From NCBI GenBank assembly GCA_044433645.1, contig JAWXTK010000009.1, positions 4,610 through 68,609 of the forward strand: a stretch of 64,000 bases of DNA, written 5' to 3'. Origin of the DNA: JAWXTK01 sp044433645 (lineage in GTDB: Bacteria > Bacteroidota > Bacteroidia > Bacteroidales > Rikenellaceae). The position numbers and the translations under genes were made by a program. The notes under the pieces are model-generated. The model was not told the origin of the DNA. It saw only the letters and a list, made by a program, of their open reading frames with translations, and did no database searches. Positions 26,109 to 35,534 of this stretch are shown one piece after another. Every line of letters begins with the position of its first letter. Positions within the stretch are counted from its first letter, which is position 1.

Positions 26109-28395
26109 AAATATATTTCTTGTAATTTTTTTATTGTTTTCTCTGCCTTTAAGTGCTCAAAAAGTTGGTTTGGTGCTTAGTGGAGGAGGAGCTAAAGGTC
26201 TATATCATATAGGTGTTATTAAGGCTTTAGAAGAAAATGGTATTCCTATCGACTATGTTTCGGGAACTTCTATGGGAGCTATCATAGGGGGCTTGTATGC
26301 TACGGGTATGACGCCAGAGAAAATGATGCAGGAATTTAGCTCAAACCAAGTTAAATATTGGATGTCGGGCAACATAGAGCCTAAATATGAATATTACTTC
26401 AAGCGTATGCGTCGCGATGCTGCAATGCTAACGCTGAGGCTTGATCTTAATGCTAAGAAAAAAGATAAAATTGCTCATATTCCTTCCAATATTATCCCTT
26501 CATCTCAACTAGATTTGGCTTTTGTAGAATATTTTTCATCGGCAGCAGCTGCTTGTGAGGGTGATTTTGACAGACTTTTTGTGCCGTTTCGCTGTGTTGC
26601 TACCGATTTCTTTAATCGCAAGGGGATAGTGTATAGTTCGGGCGATTTAAACCAAGCTGTGCGCGCTTCTATGACTTTGCCCATGGTGTTTAAGCCCATA
26701 CGCACGGATTCTACTGTGCTTTACGACGGAGGTATGTTTAACAACTTCCCTTGGCAGGTGTTAGACGAGGATTTCAAACCTGATATTTTAATTGGCAGCA
26801 AGTGTGTTGAGGGTAATCCTAATCCCGAAGACAACTCTGTTATTGACCAAGTTTTTGCGCTCACTACCATGATAAACACAGATTATGAACTGCGCGAGGG
26901 TAGTGATGATGTTATGATAGATAGAATCTTTACGGACGTAGGAATGTTGGATTTTAATAAGGTGCGTGAGATTGTGGACTTAGGTTACAACGACACCATG
27001 GCTAAAATGGAGGAGATAAAAAGCAAAATATCGCGTAGAATCCCTGTTGATAGCTTGCAAGGTAAGCGAGATAGTTATATAGAGTCTCAGCCTGTGCTTA
27101 GTTTTAGTGATTACCACATAGGTAATCTTAGTGAAAAACAGTCTTCTTACGTTACGCGCCTGCTAAAAATCGACAAGGGCAATGAGCGTTTTACGATTAA
27201 TCGTTTTCGCAGTGAGTACTTTAAAATCTTGTCAGAAGCAGAGATAGAGGCAGATTTCCCAGTTGTGGAATACAACCCTGTAACTAACACTTTTGACTTA
27301 AATATTAACATGAATACCAAGCCTAGTTTTAAGCTTATGATAGGGGGAAATATCTCATCTACGGCGCTTAATCAGGCCTATGTGGGGCTAGAGTATAAAA
27401 CTATTTCTAATATTGCAACTAGTTATAACCTAGATGGTTATCTTAGTATGTTTTATTCTTCGGTATATCTTGGTTCTCGCATAGATTTCTTTATTAAGTA
27501 CCCATTTTATTTCCAATATGGGGCTATGTATAATTATTACAACTACTTTAGAAGTGACTTCGGTTTACTGTCAAAATATAATGATTTAACCTATTCCAAG
27601 TCTCAAGATGCCTACCTTACAGCTGAGTTAGGAGCGCCTCTTAGCCTGCACTCGGTGGCTAACACAGTAATTCATGCTGGGATAAATCGTTATGATTATT
27701 ATCTTGATGAAAGTTATAGCGAAGTAGACACCATGGATAGGACAGATTTTAAATATATAGGCGTGGAGTTTAATATAGATAGAGGTCAGCATAATTATAA
27801 AATTTATCCTACTAGAGGGGTGTCGCAACGCATATCACTAATGTATATCTATGGTAGAGAATATTTTGATTACGGGGGCTATGCTTATTCTTCTCTTGAC
27901 GAGAAGTCGGCTATACGTCAATGGTTTGGCCTGCGTTTTAAGCGTGAGCAATATCTTGCCCTGCCTAAGATTAAGTGGTTTTCGTTTGGTTATATGGTGG
28001 ACTGCGTTCTCTCTTCTCACTATGATTTTTATAATGACTACGCTACCAAGCTTTCTTCACCTGCTTTTACACCAACTGCGCATAGCAAACTAGTATTTTT
28101 GAAGGAGTATAGGAGTTCTTCTTACCTTGGAGCTGGGGTGATGCCTATCTTTGAATTCGGCTCTAATTTTTATCTTAGAGCAGGGGCTTATTTCTTCTTG
28201 CCTGACGATTATTCTCAGGTGGAACTAGGTGAGAAACAGCGTCTTAGGTATATATTTGATGCCTCGCTGGTTTATCAGACCATACTCGGGCCCGTGTCGC
28301 TTTCTGTGTCAAAATATGATGTCACAAGCAACAACTGGTTTATGAGTTTTAACTTTGGGTTTAGTATATTTAATCGTGGAGGCCTCTTCCAATAA
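26095..28395 (+). CDS. Patatin-like phospholipase fused to an outer-membrane beta-barrel
   Basis: The 766-residue protein has a signal peptide ending LSAQK. A patatin domain (about 24-320) has the oxyanion hole LSGGGAKGLYHIG, the nucleophile Ser in SGTSMGAII and the catalytic Asp in YDGGMFNN. After a POTRA-like linker, residues ~400-766 are rich in alternating aromatic beta strands and end in Phe-x, as expected of a BamA/surface-antigen barrel. The layout resembles PlpD-type (type Vd) phospholipases. The catalytic Ser and Asp are intact. Confidence 0.88.
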   Translation: MKLAKNIFLVIFLLFSLPLSAQKVGLVLSGGGAKGLYHIGVIKALEENGIPIDYVSGTSMGAIIGGLYATGMTPEKMMQEFSSNQVKYWMSGNIEPKYEYYFKRMRRDAAMLTLRLDLNAKKKDKIAHIPSNIIPSSQLDLAFVEYFSSAAAACEGDFDRLFVPFRCVATDFFNRKGIVYSSGDLNQAVRASMTLPMVFKPIRTDSTVLYDGGMFNNFPWQVLDEDFKPDILIGSKCVEGNPNPEDNSVIDQVFALTTMINTDYELREGSDDVMIDRIFTDVGMLDFNKVREIVDLGYNDTMAKMEEIKSKISRRIPVDSLQGKRDSYIESQPVLSFSDYHIGNLSEKQSSYVTRLLKIDKGNERFTINRFRSEYFKILSEAEIEADFPVVEYNPVTNTFDLNINMNTKPSFKLMIGGNISSTALNQAYVGLEYKTISNIATSYNLDGYLSMFYSSVYLGSRIDFFIKYPFYFQYGAMYNYYNYFRSDFGLLSKYNDLTYSKSQDAYLTAELGAPLSLHSVANTVIHAGINRYDYYLDESYSEVDTMDRTDFKYIGVEFNIDRGQHNYKIYPTRGVSQRISLMYIYGREYFDYGGYAYSSLDEKSAIRQWFGLRFKREQYLALPKIKWFSFGYMVDCVLSSHYDFYNDYATKLSSPAFTPTAHSKLVFLKEYRSSSYLGAGVMPIFEFGSNFYLRAGAYFFLPDDYSQVELGEKQRLRYIFDASLVYQTILGPVSLSVSKYDVTSNNWFMSFNFGFSIFNRGGLFQ

Positions 28396-28520
28396 GCGAG
28401 ACTAATAAGCATTCATCTGCTGCCTTCTAGCTTTTCATCATAATACTCACGTACGCTAAGGTACGTTCCGTTTATGCTGAAAATCAGAGCGTTGCAGCTA
28501 AATACTTATTAGCCTCGCTT
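28394..28520. repeat. 127-bp palindromic intergenic repeat, copy 1
   Basis: The ends (28394-28413 and 28501-28520) are 20-bp inverted repeats with 18 matches. Complementarity continues inward in blocks to a centre where ACGTAC pairs with GTACGT around GCTAAG (28449-28466). One strand would form a hairpin of roughly 55 imperfect base pairs. It lies between the convergent patatin and topA genes, overlapping the last bases of the patatin gene. Confidence 0.75.
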
Positions 28521-28647
28521 CGTGCGCATTGTTAAGCATTCACCTGGCTGCCTTCTAGCTTTTCATTATAATACTCACGTACGCTAAGGTACGCTCCGTT
28601 TATGCTGAAAATCAGAGCGTTGCAGCTAAATACTTATTAGCCTCGCT
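28521..28647. repeat. 127-bp palindromic intergenic repeat, copy 2 (tandem)
   Basis: From about 28533 the sequence repeats copy 1 with a few substitutions and one inserted base, giving a period of 127-128 bp. The palindrome centre recurs at 28577-28594. The outer left arm is less conserved. A partial third unit begins at 28661. Confidence 0.75.
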
Positions 28648-28660
28648 TCGTGCGCATTGT

Positions 28661-28748
28661 TAAGCATTCATCTGGCATTAGCATGCAGCTCTTTTCCCGT
28701 TGACATATTACGTGCTCACGGCGCACGGCCGGCATTAGCATGCAGCTC
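28661..28748. repeat. Partial third repeat unit with a duplicated 18-bp block
   Basis: The segment starts like the 127-bp units (TAAGCATTCATCTGG) and then diverges. GGCATTAGCATGCAGCTC occurs twice within it, at 28674-28691 and 28731-28748. It contains no ORF. Confidence 0.6.
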
Positions 28749-28768
28749 CTTGCCACTAGTGTATAAAA

Positions 28769-28800
28769 AAATGAGCGACTTATCTCGTCGCTCATTTCTT
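28769..28800. terminator. Terminator of topA (probably bidirectional)
   Basis: An 11-bp perfect stem (28769-28779 with 28787-28797) with a 7-nt loop. A preceding A7 tract gives a T run on the minus strand. Confidence 0.8.
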
Positions 28801-28806
28801 ATCTAA

Positions 28807-31203
28807 TTATTTCTTTTTTGCCTTAGTTGCCTTAGCTTTTGTCGTCTTGGCTTTAGTCTCTTTGGCTGCTGGCTTAGCTTTCGCTTTTGAGACTTTCGCT
28901 GGCGCAGCTGCTATGATTTCTTTACATTGCTCCAAGCTCAAACTCTCGGGCTCTGTGCCTTTGGGTATGCGATAATTTGCTCCCTGGTAGGCTATATAAG
29001 GGCCGTAGCGTCCGTTTAACACCTGAAGTTCTGGTTCTTCTTCAAAAGTTTTAATCGGAGTTTGCATTATTATATCTTTCTTCTTTTTTTCTTCGATTAA
29101 CTCCACTGCTCTTTCCAAGGTGATAGAGTAGGGGTCGTCGGTTTTAGGGATAGATGTAAACTTGCCGTCGTGGCGAGCATAAGGGCCAAAACGTCCTATG
29201 CCTATAACCACATCTTTCTCTTGGTAAGCACCTAAATTCCTAGGCATAGAGAATAGTTCAAGTGCTTGTTCAAGTGTGATAGAGGCGATAAGTTGGCCTT
29301 TTTTCATGCCAGCATACACTGGTTTATCATCTTCTGGTTCGGCATCTGTGCCCCCGATTTGAACCATAGGACCGTAGCGACCTATTCTAGCTGCTACTTG
29401 TTTGCCTGTTTTAGGGTCAACACCTAATATTCTTAGCTGGTTTGTAGATGCGTGAACAGTCTCCAATGCGCTATTTACTTGCTCGTGGAAACCTTTATAA
29501 AAACCACCTAACATCTCAATCCATTGTTTTTTGCCCTCGGCAATTTCGTCAAATTCTTTCTCAGCATCTGCCGTGAAATTATAATCCATTATGGTTTTGA
29601 AGCGTGTTTCTAGGTAGTCGTTTACGACCATACCTATATCTGTTGGCGAAAGTTTACCTTTCTCCTTACCTGTTGTTTCGCTTAGAGTTTTCTTAGTAAT
29701 CTTGCCTTTTTCAAGGGTGATTTGTGTGTATTCGCGTTTTACACCTTCTTTGTTTTGTTTGATAACATAGCCACGATTAATAATAGTTGTTATCGTAGGT
29801 GCGTAAGTTGACGGGCGACCTATACCAAGTTCCTCAAGACGCTTAACAAGCGATGATTCGCTATATCTAGCAGGCGATTGAGTGAATCTTTGCATAGAAG
29901 TGATATTGTTAAAGAGCACATTATCACCAACTTTCATAGAGGGTAAAATCCCCTCTTGGCTTTGCTCTATATCTTCTTCAATAGGAGCAATGTCTAGGAT
30001 AAGGAAACCGTCAAAAAGTATAACTTCACCCGATGCGTTAAATGTATGAGGTGAGTTAGATATGCTGATAGTAGCCGATGTTTTCTCGATTTGAGCTGGC
30101 GCCATTTGAGATGCTATTGTGCGTTTCCATATCAAATCATATAATTTTTGCTCGCTAGGAGTTCCTTTGATTTTTTGTTGAGCCAGGTAAGATGGTCTTA
30201 TGGCCTCGTGGGCTTCTTGTGCTCCTTTACTCTTAGTTTTAAAGTTGCGAGGTTCTGAATACTGTTCACCAAATTCTGCTATAATAGTTTCTTTGGCTGC
30301 TTGTATAGCCTGAGCTGAAAGGTTCACAGAGTCGGTACGCATATAAGTGATAAAACCATTCTCATAAAGAGTTTGAGCTACGGACATTGTTTGCGACACG
30401 GACATACCTAATTTCTTGCCAGCCTCTTGTTGCAAAGTTGAGGTTGTGAATGGTGCAGCTGGAGAGCGACGCATAGGTTTTTTCTCGTGTTTAGAGACTG
30501 TGAAACTTGCCTCTTGGCATGCTTCAAGGAAACTTTGAGCCTCGGCTTCGGTGTCAAAACGTTTGTTAAGTTCGGCCTTGAAAACTATTTGTTTTTTATC
30601 GCCGTCTATATACATTTGAGCAACTACCCTAAAGTATTCTTTGCTCGTAAAATCTATGATTTCTCTTTCTCTTTCGACCAAAAGTCTCACTGTTACACTC
30701 TGCACGCGACCTGCCGAAAGTGATGGTTTAACCTTCTTCCAAAGTACGGGCGAGAGTTCAAAACCCACCAAACGGTCAAGTATCCTACGTGCTTGCTGAG
30801 CATTAACTAAGTCCATATTAACTCTGCGAGGAGCTTCTATCGCCTTAATAATAGCATCTTTTGTAATCTCGTGAAACACAATACGTTTAGTGTTTTCAAC
30901 AGGCAGATTAAGCACCTCGGTTAAGTGCCATGCTATAGCCTCTCCCTCACGGTCCTCATCGGATGCTAGCCATACTGTCTTAGCTTTTTTTGCTAGTGAG
31001 GTTAGTTCTGTGATTATTTTTTTCTTGTCCGAAGATACTTCGTAACTGGGGTTAAAACCATTGTCTATATCTATGCCTAGACCTTTTTTTGCTAGGTCTC
31101 TAATGTGACCGTAACTTGATTTTACGATATAATCGTCACCTAGAAATTTTTCTATGGTTTTTGCTTTAGCAGGTGACTCGACAATTACTAAATTTTCTTG
31201 CAT
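28807..31203 (-). CDS. topA: DNA topoisomerase I
   Basis: This type IA topoisomerase relaxes negative supercoils. The 798-residue protein has the TOPRIM domain (LVIVESPAKAKTIEKFLG at the N-terminus, SDEDREGEAIAWHL), the catalytic Tyr in GFITYMRTDS, and C-terminal repeats of the GRYGPYI type. Zinc-finger cysteines are absent; instead there are repeated GPYxxxxG modules and a Lys/Ala-rich tail of about 25 residues, common in Bacteroidota. Confidence 0.97.
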   Translation of the reverse strand: MQENLVIVESPAKAKTIEKFLGDDYIVKSSYGHIRDLAKKGLGIDIDNGFNPSYEVSSDKKKIITELTSLAKKAKTVWLASDEDREGEAIAWHLTEVLNLPVENTKRIVFHEITKDAIIKAIEAPRRVNMDLVNAQQARRILDRLVGFELSPVLWKKVKPSLSAGRVQSVTVRLLVEREREIIDFTSKEYFRVVAQMYIDGDKKQIVFKAELNKRFDTEAEAQSFLEACQEASFTVSKHEKKPMRRSPAAPFTTSTLQQEAGKKLGMSVSQTMSVAQTLYENGFITYMRTDSVNLSAQAIQAAKETIIAEFGEQYSEPRNFKTKSKGAQEAHEAIRPSYLAQQKIKGTPSEQKLYDLIWKRTIASQMAPAQIEKTSATISISNSPHTFNASGEVILFDGFLILDIAPIEEDIEQSQEGILPSMKVGDNVLFNNITSMQRFTQSPARYSESSLVKRLEELGIGRPSTYAPTITTIINRGYVIKQNKEGVKREYTQITLEKGKITKKTLSETTGKEKGKLSPTDIGMVVNDYLETRFKTIMDYNFTADAEKEFDEIAEGKKQWIEMLGGFYKGFHEQVNSALETVHASTNQLRILGVDPKTGKQVAARIGRYGPMVQIGGTDAEPEDDKPVYAGMKKGQLIASITLEQALELFSMPRNLGAYQEKDVVIGIGRFGPYARHDGKFTSIPKTDDPYSITLERAVELIEEKKKKDIIMQTPIKTFEEEPELQVLNGRYGPYIAYQGANYRIPKGTEPESLSLEQCKEIIAAAPAKVSKAKAKPAAKETKAKTTKAKATKAKKK

Positions 31204-31268
31204 AAATGTTTTATTGTATATAAAACAAGAAAAACTTAATTGTCTAAGTTTTTCTCATTTTTTTCTAA

Positions 31269-32762
31269 TTAGGGTACTAGGGTATATTTTACTTCTATTT
31301 CTATATTCGCTGGCGTGAGGTCTATTGTCACTTGTTTTAGAGTAAAGGCTAATGAAATATCTGGTGCTAGGAATATGTTTCTTGGTGTTGCATCGTAGGT
31401 GACTAATCGCTGGATGTAGTTTGAAATATCCATTTGATATTTACCTGTCGATGTGTTTAGATATCCGTCATAGTTAATTGTGTAACCCGACTGCTCGCTT
31501 AGATATAGATAATCTGGCGCAGGCACAGCCTCTTGGTAATCATAATACATACCCAATCTAACAGGATAGTTAAACGTAGTTTTGTAGTCTGTTGTAATAG
31601 GGAATTTGATTTTAGCATCGTTAAATACTATGCTACCATATTCTATTCCGTCTTGAGTTTTCAGTTCGTTTAGTTTTTCAACAAATTCATCACTAAAATG
31701 AAGTATAGAACATACACCTCCAGGCAAAGTGTGAATATAACCCGTGGTTACAGTGGTGGTGGTTGGCCTCTCAAGACCTAATAAATCATCATAGTCGAAA
31801 TCATCGCCATATTGGTCGTAATTGCTAGTCGAGAAAACATAAGTGTAAATAGGGATGTTTGAATCATCATAGGTGCGCGAAACTAAAGTCAAAGAGAATG
31901 CTTCATAAGAATCGCTATCATCTAAGTAAAAATACAAATCTTGAGCATCACCATCGCTATCTGTAGCATCAAGGCGCAAACTCATATCAGCATAAGAAGA
32001 AGATATAAGTAGGCTAGGAGGATCGTTAGCCGCATTCTTAGCATTTGCAGGAGCCTCAGAGGTGATATAAAAACCATTAACATAATCAAAGAAGTCAGAT
32101 TCGTAGTCTATGTATCCACCGTCAAGTGTAAGAAGCAAGTCCATAAATTCTTTGTAGTCATCATAATACAGCGAATCCTCACTCTCGTATGCTTGTAAAG
32201 GCACATACCAGTTAATTGTGCTAGTTACATCAAAGAAGGCTAAGGGAGTATCAAGGCTTTCAACTAGACCATTTTCGCCATCCGTTCCATTTACTATGTC
32301 AAAGTTTGAATAATAAGTTGAGTCAGAATCTATAACGTTAGTTGCTAAGTACACATAAAAACGTTGGGTTTTAGTCTCATCGCCAGTTTCCACGAGTTTA
32401 TTAGAGAACGGAAGGTAAATCCATAGACTATCGCCTGTCCAACCATCGTAGTCTGCCTCATCGTCATCGTCAAATAAATAAGCTGGCGAAAACTGAGTGT
32501 AAAATGAGGCTGTCGTAGTACCAAGTGTGATATCTGAGTATTGACCTAAAAACGCTGTTCCAAGACAAGTTGCAGGGAAAGCTTCTGTTCTACCGTGATA
32601 TGAAGTTATTCCGTCGGCACCAGTTAAAGACGCTGAGTTAAGGTCTGTTAATTGGTCGCTAGGAATAAAACCAAGACCAAAGTCATTATCAACTTCGGTG
32701 CAAGAATTAAGGGAAAAAACTGCAAAAATAATTAGTGATAAAGCTCTACAAAACTTGTTCAT
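31269..32762 (-). CDS. DUF4270-family lipoprotein
   Basis: From the ATG at 32762 it has 497 residues, beginning with a lipoprotein signal (SLNSC) and an acidic stretch after the Cys (TEVDNDFG) that in Bacteroidota marks surface export. The following NDFGLGFIPSDQL matches the start of DUF4270 proteins. The body is Asp/Tyr-rich and beta-like. Function unknown. It directly follows the GT5-like gene, an arrangement I recall from other Bacteroidota. Confidence 0.82.
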   Translation of the reverse strand: MNKFCRALSLIIFAVFSLNSCTEVDNDFGLGFIPSDQLTDLNSASLTGADGITSYHGRTEAFPATCLGTAFLGQYSDITLGTTTASFYTQFSPAYLFDDDDEADYDGWTGDSLWIYLPFSNKLVETGDETKTQRFYVYLATNVIDSDSTYYSNFDIVNGTDGENGLVESLDTPLAFFDVTSTINWYVPLQAYESEDSLYYDDYKEFMDLLLTLDGGYIDYESDFFDYVNGFYITSEAPANAKNAANDPPSLLISSSYADMSLRLDATDSDGDAQDLYFYLDDSDSYEAFSLTLVSRTYDDSNIPIYTYVFSTSNYDQYGDDFDYDDLLGLERPTTTTVTTGYIHTLPGGVCSILHFSDEFVEKLNELKTQDGIEYGSIVFNDAKIKFPITTDYKTTFNYPVRLGMYYDYQEAVPAPDYLYLSEQSGYTINYDGYLNTSTGKYQMDISNYIQRLVTYDATPRNIFLAPDISLAFTLKQVTIDLTPANIEIEVKYTLVP

Positions 32763-32763
32763 A

Positions 32764-33570
32764 CTACAACGCATTATAAAAAGATTGATATTTTTCTAAA
32801 TAGTCTGTGGTAGATTTGTCTTGATATTCCAAAATAGGCTTGCCACTTTTTTCTGCAAATTCTCTAAGCTGTGAATCGAGATTCTCGTCCTCAATAACGA
32901 TTGCATCTACGTACTCCATAACGAACTTAATTAGGTTTTGGTATGTAGGCCTATCTAAAAGATTGATATTATCTGATTCTGCACCTTCGCTTTGGATTTT
33001 GGCTTTAAAGTTTTCGTTTAGTTCACCTTTAAAGGTGTCGTTATATAGCGAAAGCACTATTTTAACATCTTTAAACAAAGGATTGTCTGCGTAATTATTA
33101 CGCAAACAAATAGGAACTATAGAGCTGAACCAACCGTGGCAATGCACAATATCTGGTTGCCATCTAAGTTTTTTGACTGTTTCTATCACTCCACGTGCAA
33201 AGAAAATTGCTCTCTCGTCGTTATCCTCAAAATATTCGTCGTTTTCGTCTGTTAGCACAAACTTGCGTTTGAAATAATCGTCGTTGTCTATGAAATAAAT
33301 TTGGACTCTAGCCGAAGGGATAGATGCCACCTTAATTATTAGTTGGTGGTCGTTATCGTCAATGATAAGATTCATGCCCGAAAGGCGTATTACCTCGTGA
33401 AGTTGGTTTCTTCTCTCGTTCACGCTGCCATACCTTGGCATAAAGGTTCTTATATCGTAGCCTCGCTCTTGCATGGCTTGCAATAGCGTGCGACACAACA
33501 GCGATGTTGGATTCTCTGGCAAATATGGGGCTATTTGCTCGCAGACGTATAGGATTTTACTGTTACTCAT
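32764..33570 (-). CDS. GT5-type glycogen/starch synthase N-terminal domain protein
   Basis: The 268-residue protein corresponds to the N-terminal Rossmann half of GT5 synthases: KILYVCEQIAPY at the start, MPRYG, and DIVHCHGWFSSIVP in the middle. Full synthases have about 480 residues and a second domain that binds ADP-glucose; it is missing here, and the usual KxGGL at the N-terminus is also altered. Bacteroidota often encode this short form next to DUF4270. It may not be a glycosyltransferase by itself. Confidence 0.72.
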   Translation of the reverse strand: MSNSKILYVCEQIAPYLPENPTSLLCRTLLQAMQERGYDIRTFMPRYGSVNERRNQLHEVIRLSGMNLIIDDNDHQLIIKVASIPSARVQIYFIDNDDYFKRKFVLTDENDEYFEDNDERAIFFARGVIETVKKLRWQPDIVHCHGWFSSIVPICLRNNYADNPLFKDVKIVLSLYNDTFKGELNENFKAKIQSEGAESDNINLLDRPTYQNLIKFVMEYVDAIVIEDENLDSQLREFAEKSGKPILEYQDKSTTDYLEKYQSFYNAL

Positions 33571-33641
33571 CTAGGTTTTTTATTATTAGCCCTGCAAAAG
33601 TGCAAAGTTAGCTATTTATTACTTAATTCTTATAAATTTCA

Positions 33642-34691
33642 TTACAATATTAACATTGCATCGCCGTAAGTTCCAAAACGGTAGCCTTCTTCCTGTGCAA
33701 TTTTATACGCGTTCATGATTGTATTGTAACCTCCAAAGGCTGCCACCATCATCAGTTGAGTGGAGTAGGGTAAATGGAAGTTGGTTATCATTGAATCTGC
33801 CACCGAAAACTCGTAAGGTGTGAAGATAAATTTATTGGTCCAACCTGTGTAAGGTTTTAGTTGCCCGGCTGTTGAAACTGAGCTTTCGATAGAGCGCATA
33901 ACAGTTGTTCCCACAGCACAGATTTTGTGTCCTTGTTTTTTTGCTGAGTTTACTTCCTCTGATGCTTTTGGCGAAATCACTATTTGCTCAGAGTCCATTT
34001 TGTGTTTGGTCAAATCCTCAACATTCACGGTTCTAAAGTTGCCCAAACCTACGTGCAAGGTGATTTCTGTGGTGTTAATACCCTTGATTTCCATTCTTTT
34101 GAATAGGTGTTTACTAAAGTGTAGGCCTGCTGTTGGAGCTGCTACTGCGCCTTCTTCGCTAGCGAAAATTGTTTGGTAGCGCTCATCGTCGATAGGCTCA
34201 ACGGTTTTGCGTATCCATTTTGGAAGTGGAGTTTCGCCCATTTTGTAAAGCACCTCACGGAACTCTTCTTGGTCGCCGTCAAACAAAAATCTAAGTGTTC
34301 TACCACGTGAAGTTGTGTTGTCGATAACCTCAGCAACTAATAAATCATCGTCGCCAAAATAAAGTTTATTGCCTATACGTATTTTACGTGCAGGGTCTAC
34401 CAAAACATCCCACAATCTAAGTTCGTGGTTTAACTCGCGAAGCAAGAAAATTTCTATCTCTGCGCCAGTTTTTTCTTTGTTGCCATATAGTCTTGCAGGG
34501 AAAACTTTAGTATTATTTAGTATAAATACGTCGTTTTCGTCGAAATAATCTATAACATCCTTGAAAGTTTTGTGTTCGATTTCACCTGTTTCACGGTGCA
34601 CCACCATTAAACGTGACTCATCGCGCACGTCTGTTGGATATTTTGCCAACATTTCAGGAGTGAAGTTGTAGTTGTACTGAGATAATTTCAT
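33642..34691 (-). CDS. queA: S-adenosylmethionine:tRNA ribosyltransferase-isomerase
   Basis: QueA transfers the ribosyl part of SAM to preQ1-tRNA in queuosine synthesis. The 349-residue protein shows the family motifs FPARL, AAPTAGLHFS, HVGLGTF-type (here HVGLGNF) and TNFHLPYSTQLMMVAAF. It is downstream of truB with a 47-bp gap on the same strand, so two tRNA-modification genes are paired. Confidence 0.96.
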   Translation of the reverse strand: MKLSQYNYNFTPEMLAKYPTDVRDESRLMVVHRETGEIEHKTFKDVIDYFDENDVFILNNTKVFPARLYGNKEKTGAEIEIFLLRELNHELRLWDVLVDPARKIRIGNKLYFGDDDLLVAEVIDNTTSRGRTLRFLFDGDQEEFREVLYKMGETPLPKWIRKTVEPIDDERYQTIFASEEGAVAAPTAGLHFSKHLFKRMEIKGINTTEITLHVGLGNFRTVNVEDLTKHKMDSEQIVISPKASEEVNSAKKQGHKICAVGTTVMRSIESSVSTAGQLKPYTGWTNKFIFTPYEFSVADSMITNFHLPYSTQLMMVAAFGGYNTIMNAYKIAQEEGYRFGTYGDAMLIL

Positions 34692-34738
34692 ATATATGTT
34701 TTATGCTTTTTTTCAAATAAAAGAACATTGATTATACG

Positions 34739-35461
34739 TTACAAAATTGATTTTGTTTCGTTTAGCTCTAGAATTTTTATAATTTCTTCCATTTGCATAC
34801 CTTCTTCTGCTCTAAAATCACCACTTTGTGTACGCCTAAGCGAGCCTAAGTGAGCCCCAGAGTTAAGTAAATCGCCCAATTCTTTGGCAATGGAGCGTAT
34901 GTAAGTGCCTTTTGAGCAAGAAATTTTAAGCGTGACTTTAGGCAAGGCGAAATCTAGTATTTCCATAGAGTAAACGGTTATCAGGGCCTCGCGCACTTTC
35001 ACTTCTTTGCCCTCGCGAGCTAGCTCATAAGCTCTTTTGCCTTCTAGTCTTTTGGCTGAATATATGGGTGGAGTCTGCAATCTCTCGCCTGTAAGTTTTT
35101 CTAGGGCTTGCTCTAAGGCCTCGCGCGTGATATGCTCGTAGGGGAAGGTTTCATCTACTTCGTGCTCTAAATCAAAGCTGGGAGTTGTGCCCCCAAAAAC
35201 TATTTCTGTGATATATTCTTTGCTTTGCGCTTGCAATTTCTCTACTGTTTTCGTAGCTTTGCCTATGCAAATTAGAAGTACTCCTGTGGCTAATGGGTCT
35301 AGTGTGCCTGCGTGACCGATTTTGATTTTTTTATGACCCAGGCGTTGAAGTAAAAACTTGATTTTACGAACTACATCAGTTGATGTCCATTTATAGGGTT
35401 TGTCTACATTGATAACGTAGCCCTCGGGGAAGTTAATATCTTGTGATAGTTTCTGATTCAT
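34739..35461 (-). CDS. truB: tRNA pseudouridine-55 synthase
   Basis: TruB makes pseudouridine 55 in the T loop of tRNAs. The 240-residue protein has the catalytic Asp in GHAGTLDPLATGVL (about residue 57), plus YKWTSTDVV at the N-terminus, PPIYSAKRLEGKRAYELAR and CSKGTYIRSIA. The C-terminal PUA domain is short or absent, as in many Bacteroidota. Confidence 0.96.
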   Translation of the reverse strand: MNQKLSQDINFPEGYVINVDKPYKWTSTDVVRKIKFLLQRLGHKKIKIGHAGTLDPLATGVLLICIGKATKTVEKLQAQSKEYITEIVFGGTTPSFDLEHEVDETFPYEHITREALEQALEKLTGERLQTPPIYSAKRLEGKRAYELAREGKEVKVREALITVYSMEILDFALPKVTLKISCSKGTYIRSIAKELGDLLNSGAHLGSLRRTQSGDFRAEEGMQMEEIIKILELNETKSIL

Positions 35462-35488
35462 GGTTAAGTTTTAGGACTTTAAGCAGGG

Positions 35489-35496
35489 CAAAGGTA
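35489..35496 (-). promoter_or_regulatory. Promoter (-7 element) of truB-queA
   Basis: TACCTTTG on the minus strand lies 28 nt before truB. A proper -33 TTTG is not evident. Confidence 0.5.
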
Positions 35497-35534
35497 CGCT
35501 TTTTTTTGCAATAGACCAATAATTAAAAATTTAT

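Noticed and set aside
28406..28665. Integron attC array: tandem 127-bp palindromes with GTTAAGC, which fits the GTTRRRY core
   Set aside because: The matching RYYYAAC box at the other end is missing from the unit, no gene cassettes lie between copies, and there is no integron integrase.
34300..34320. Second parS site around a CCACGTG core inside queA
   Set aside because: Only the CACGTG core and a few bases match; the flanks do not form the palindrome.
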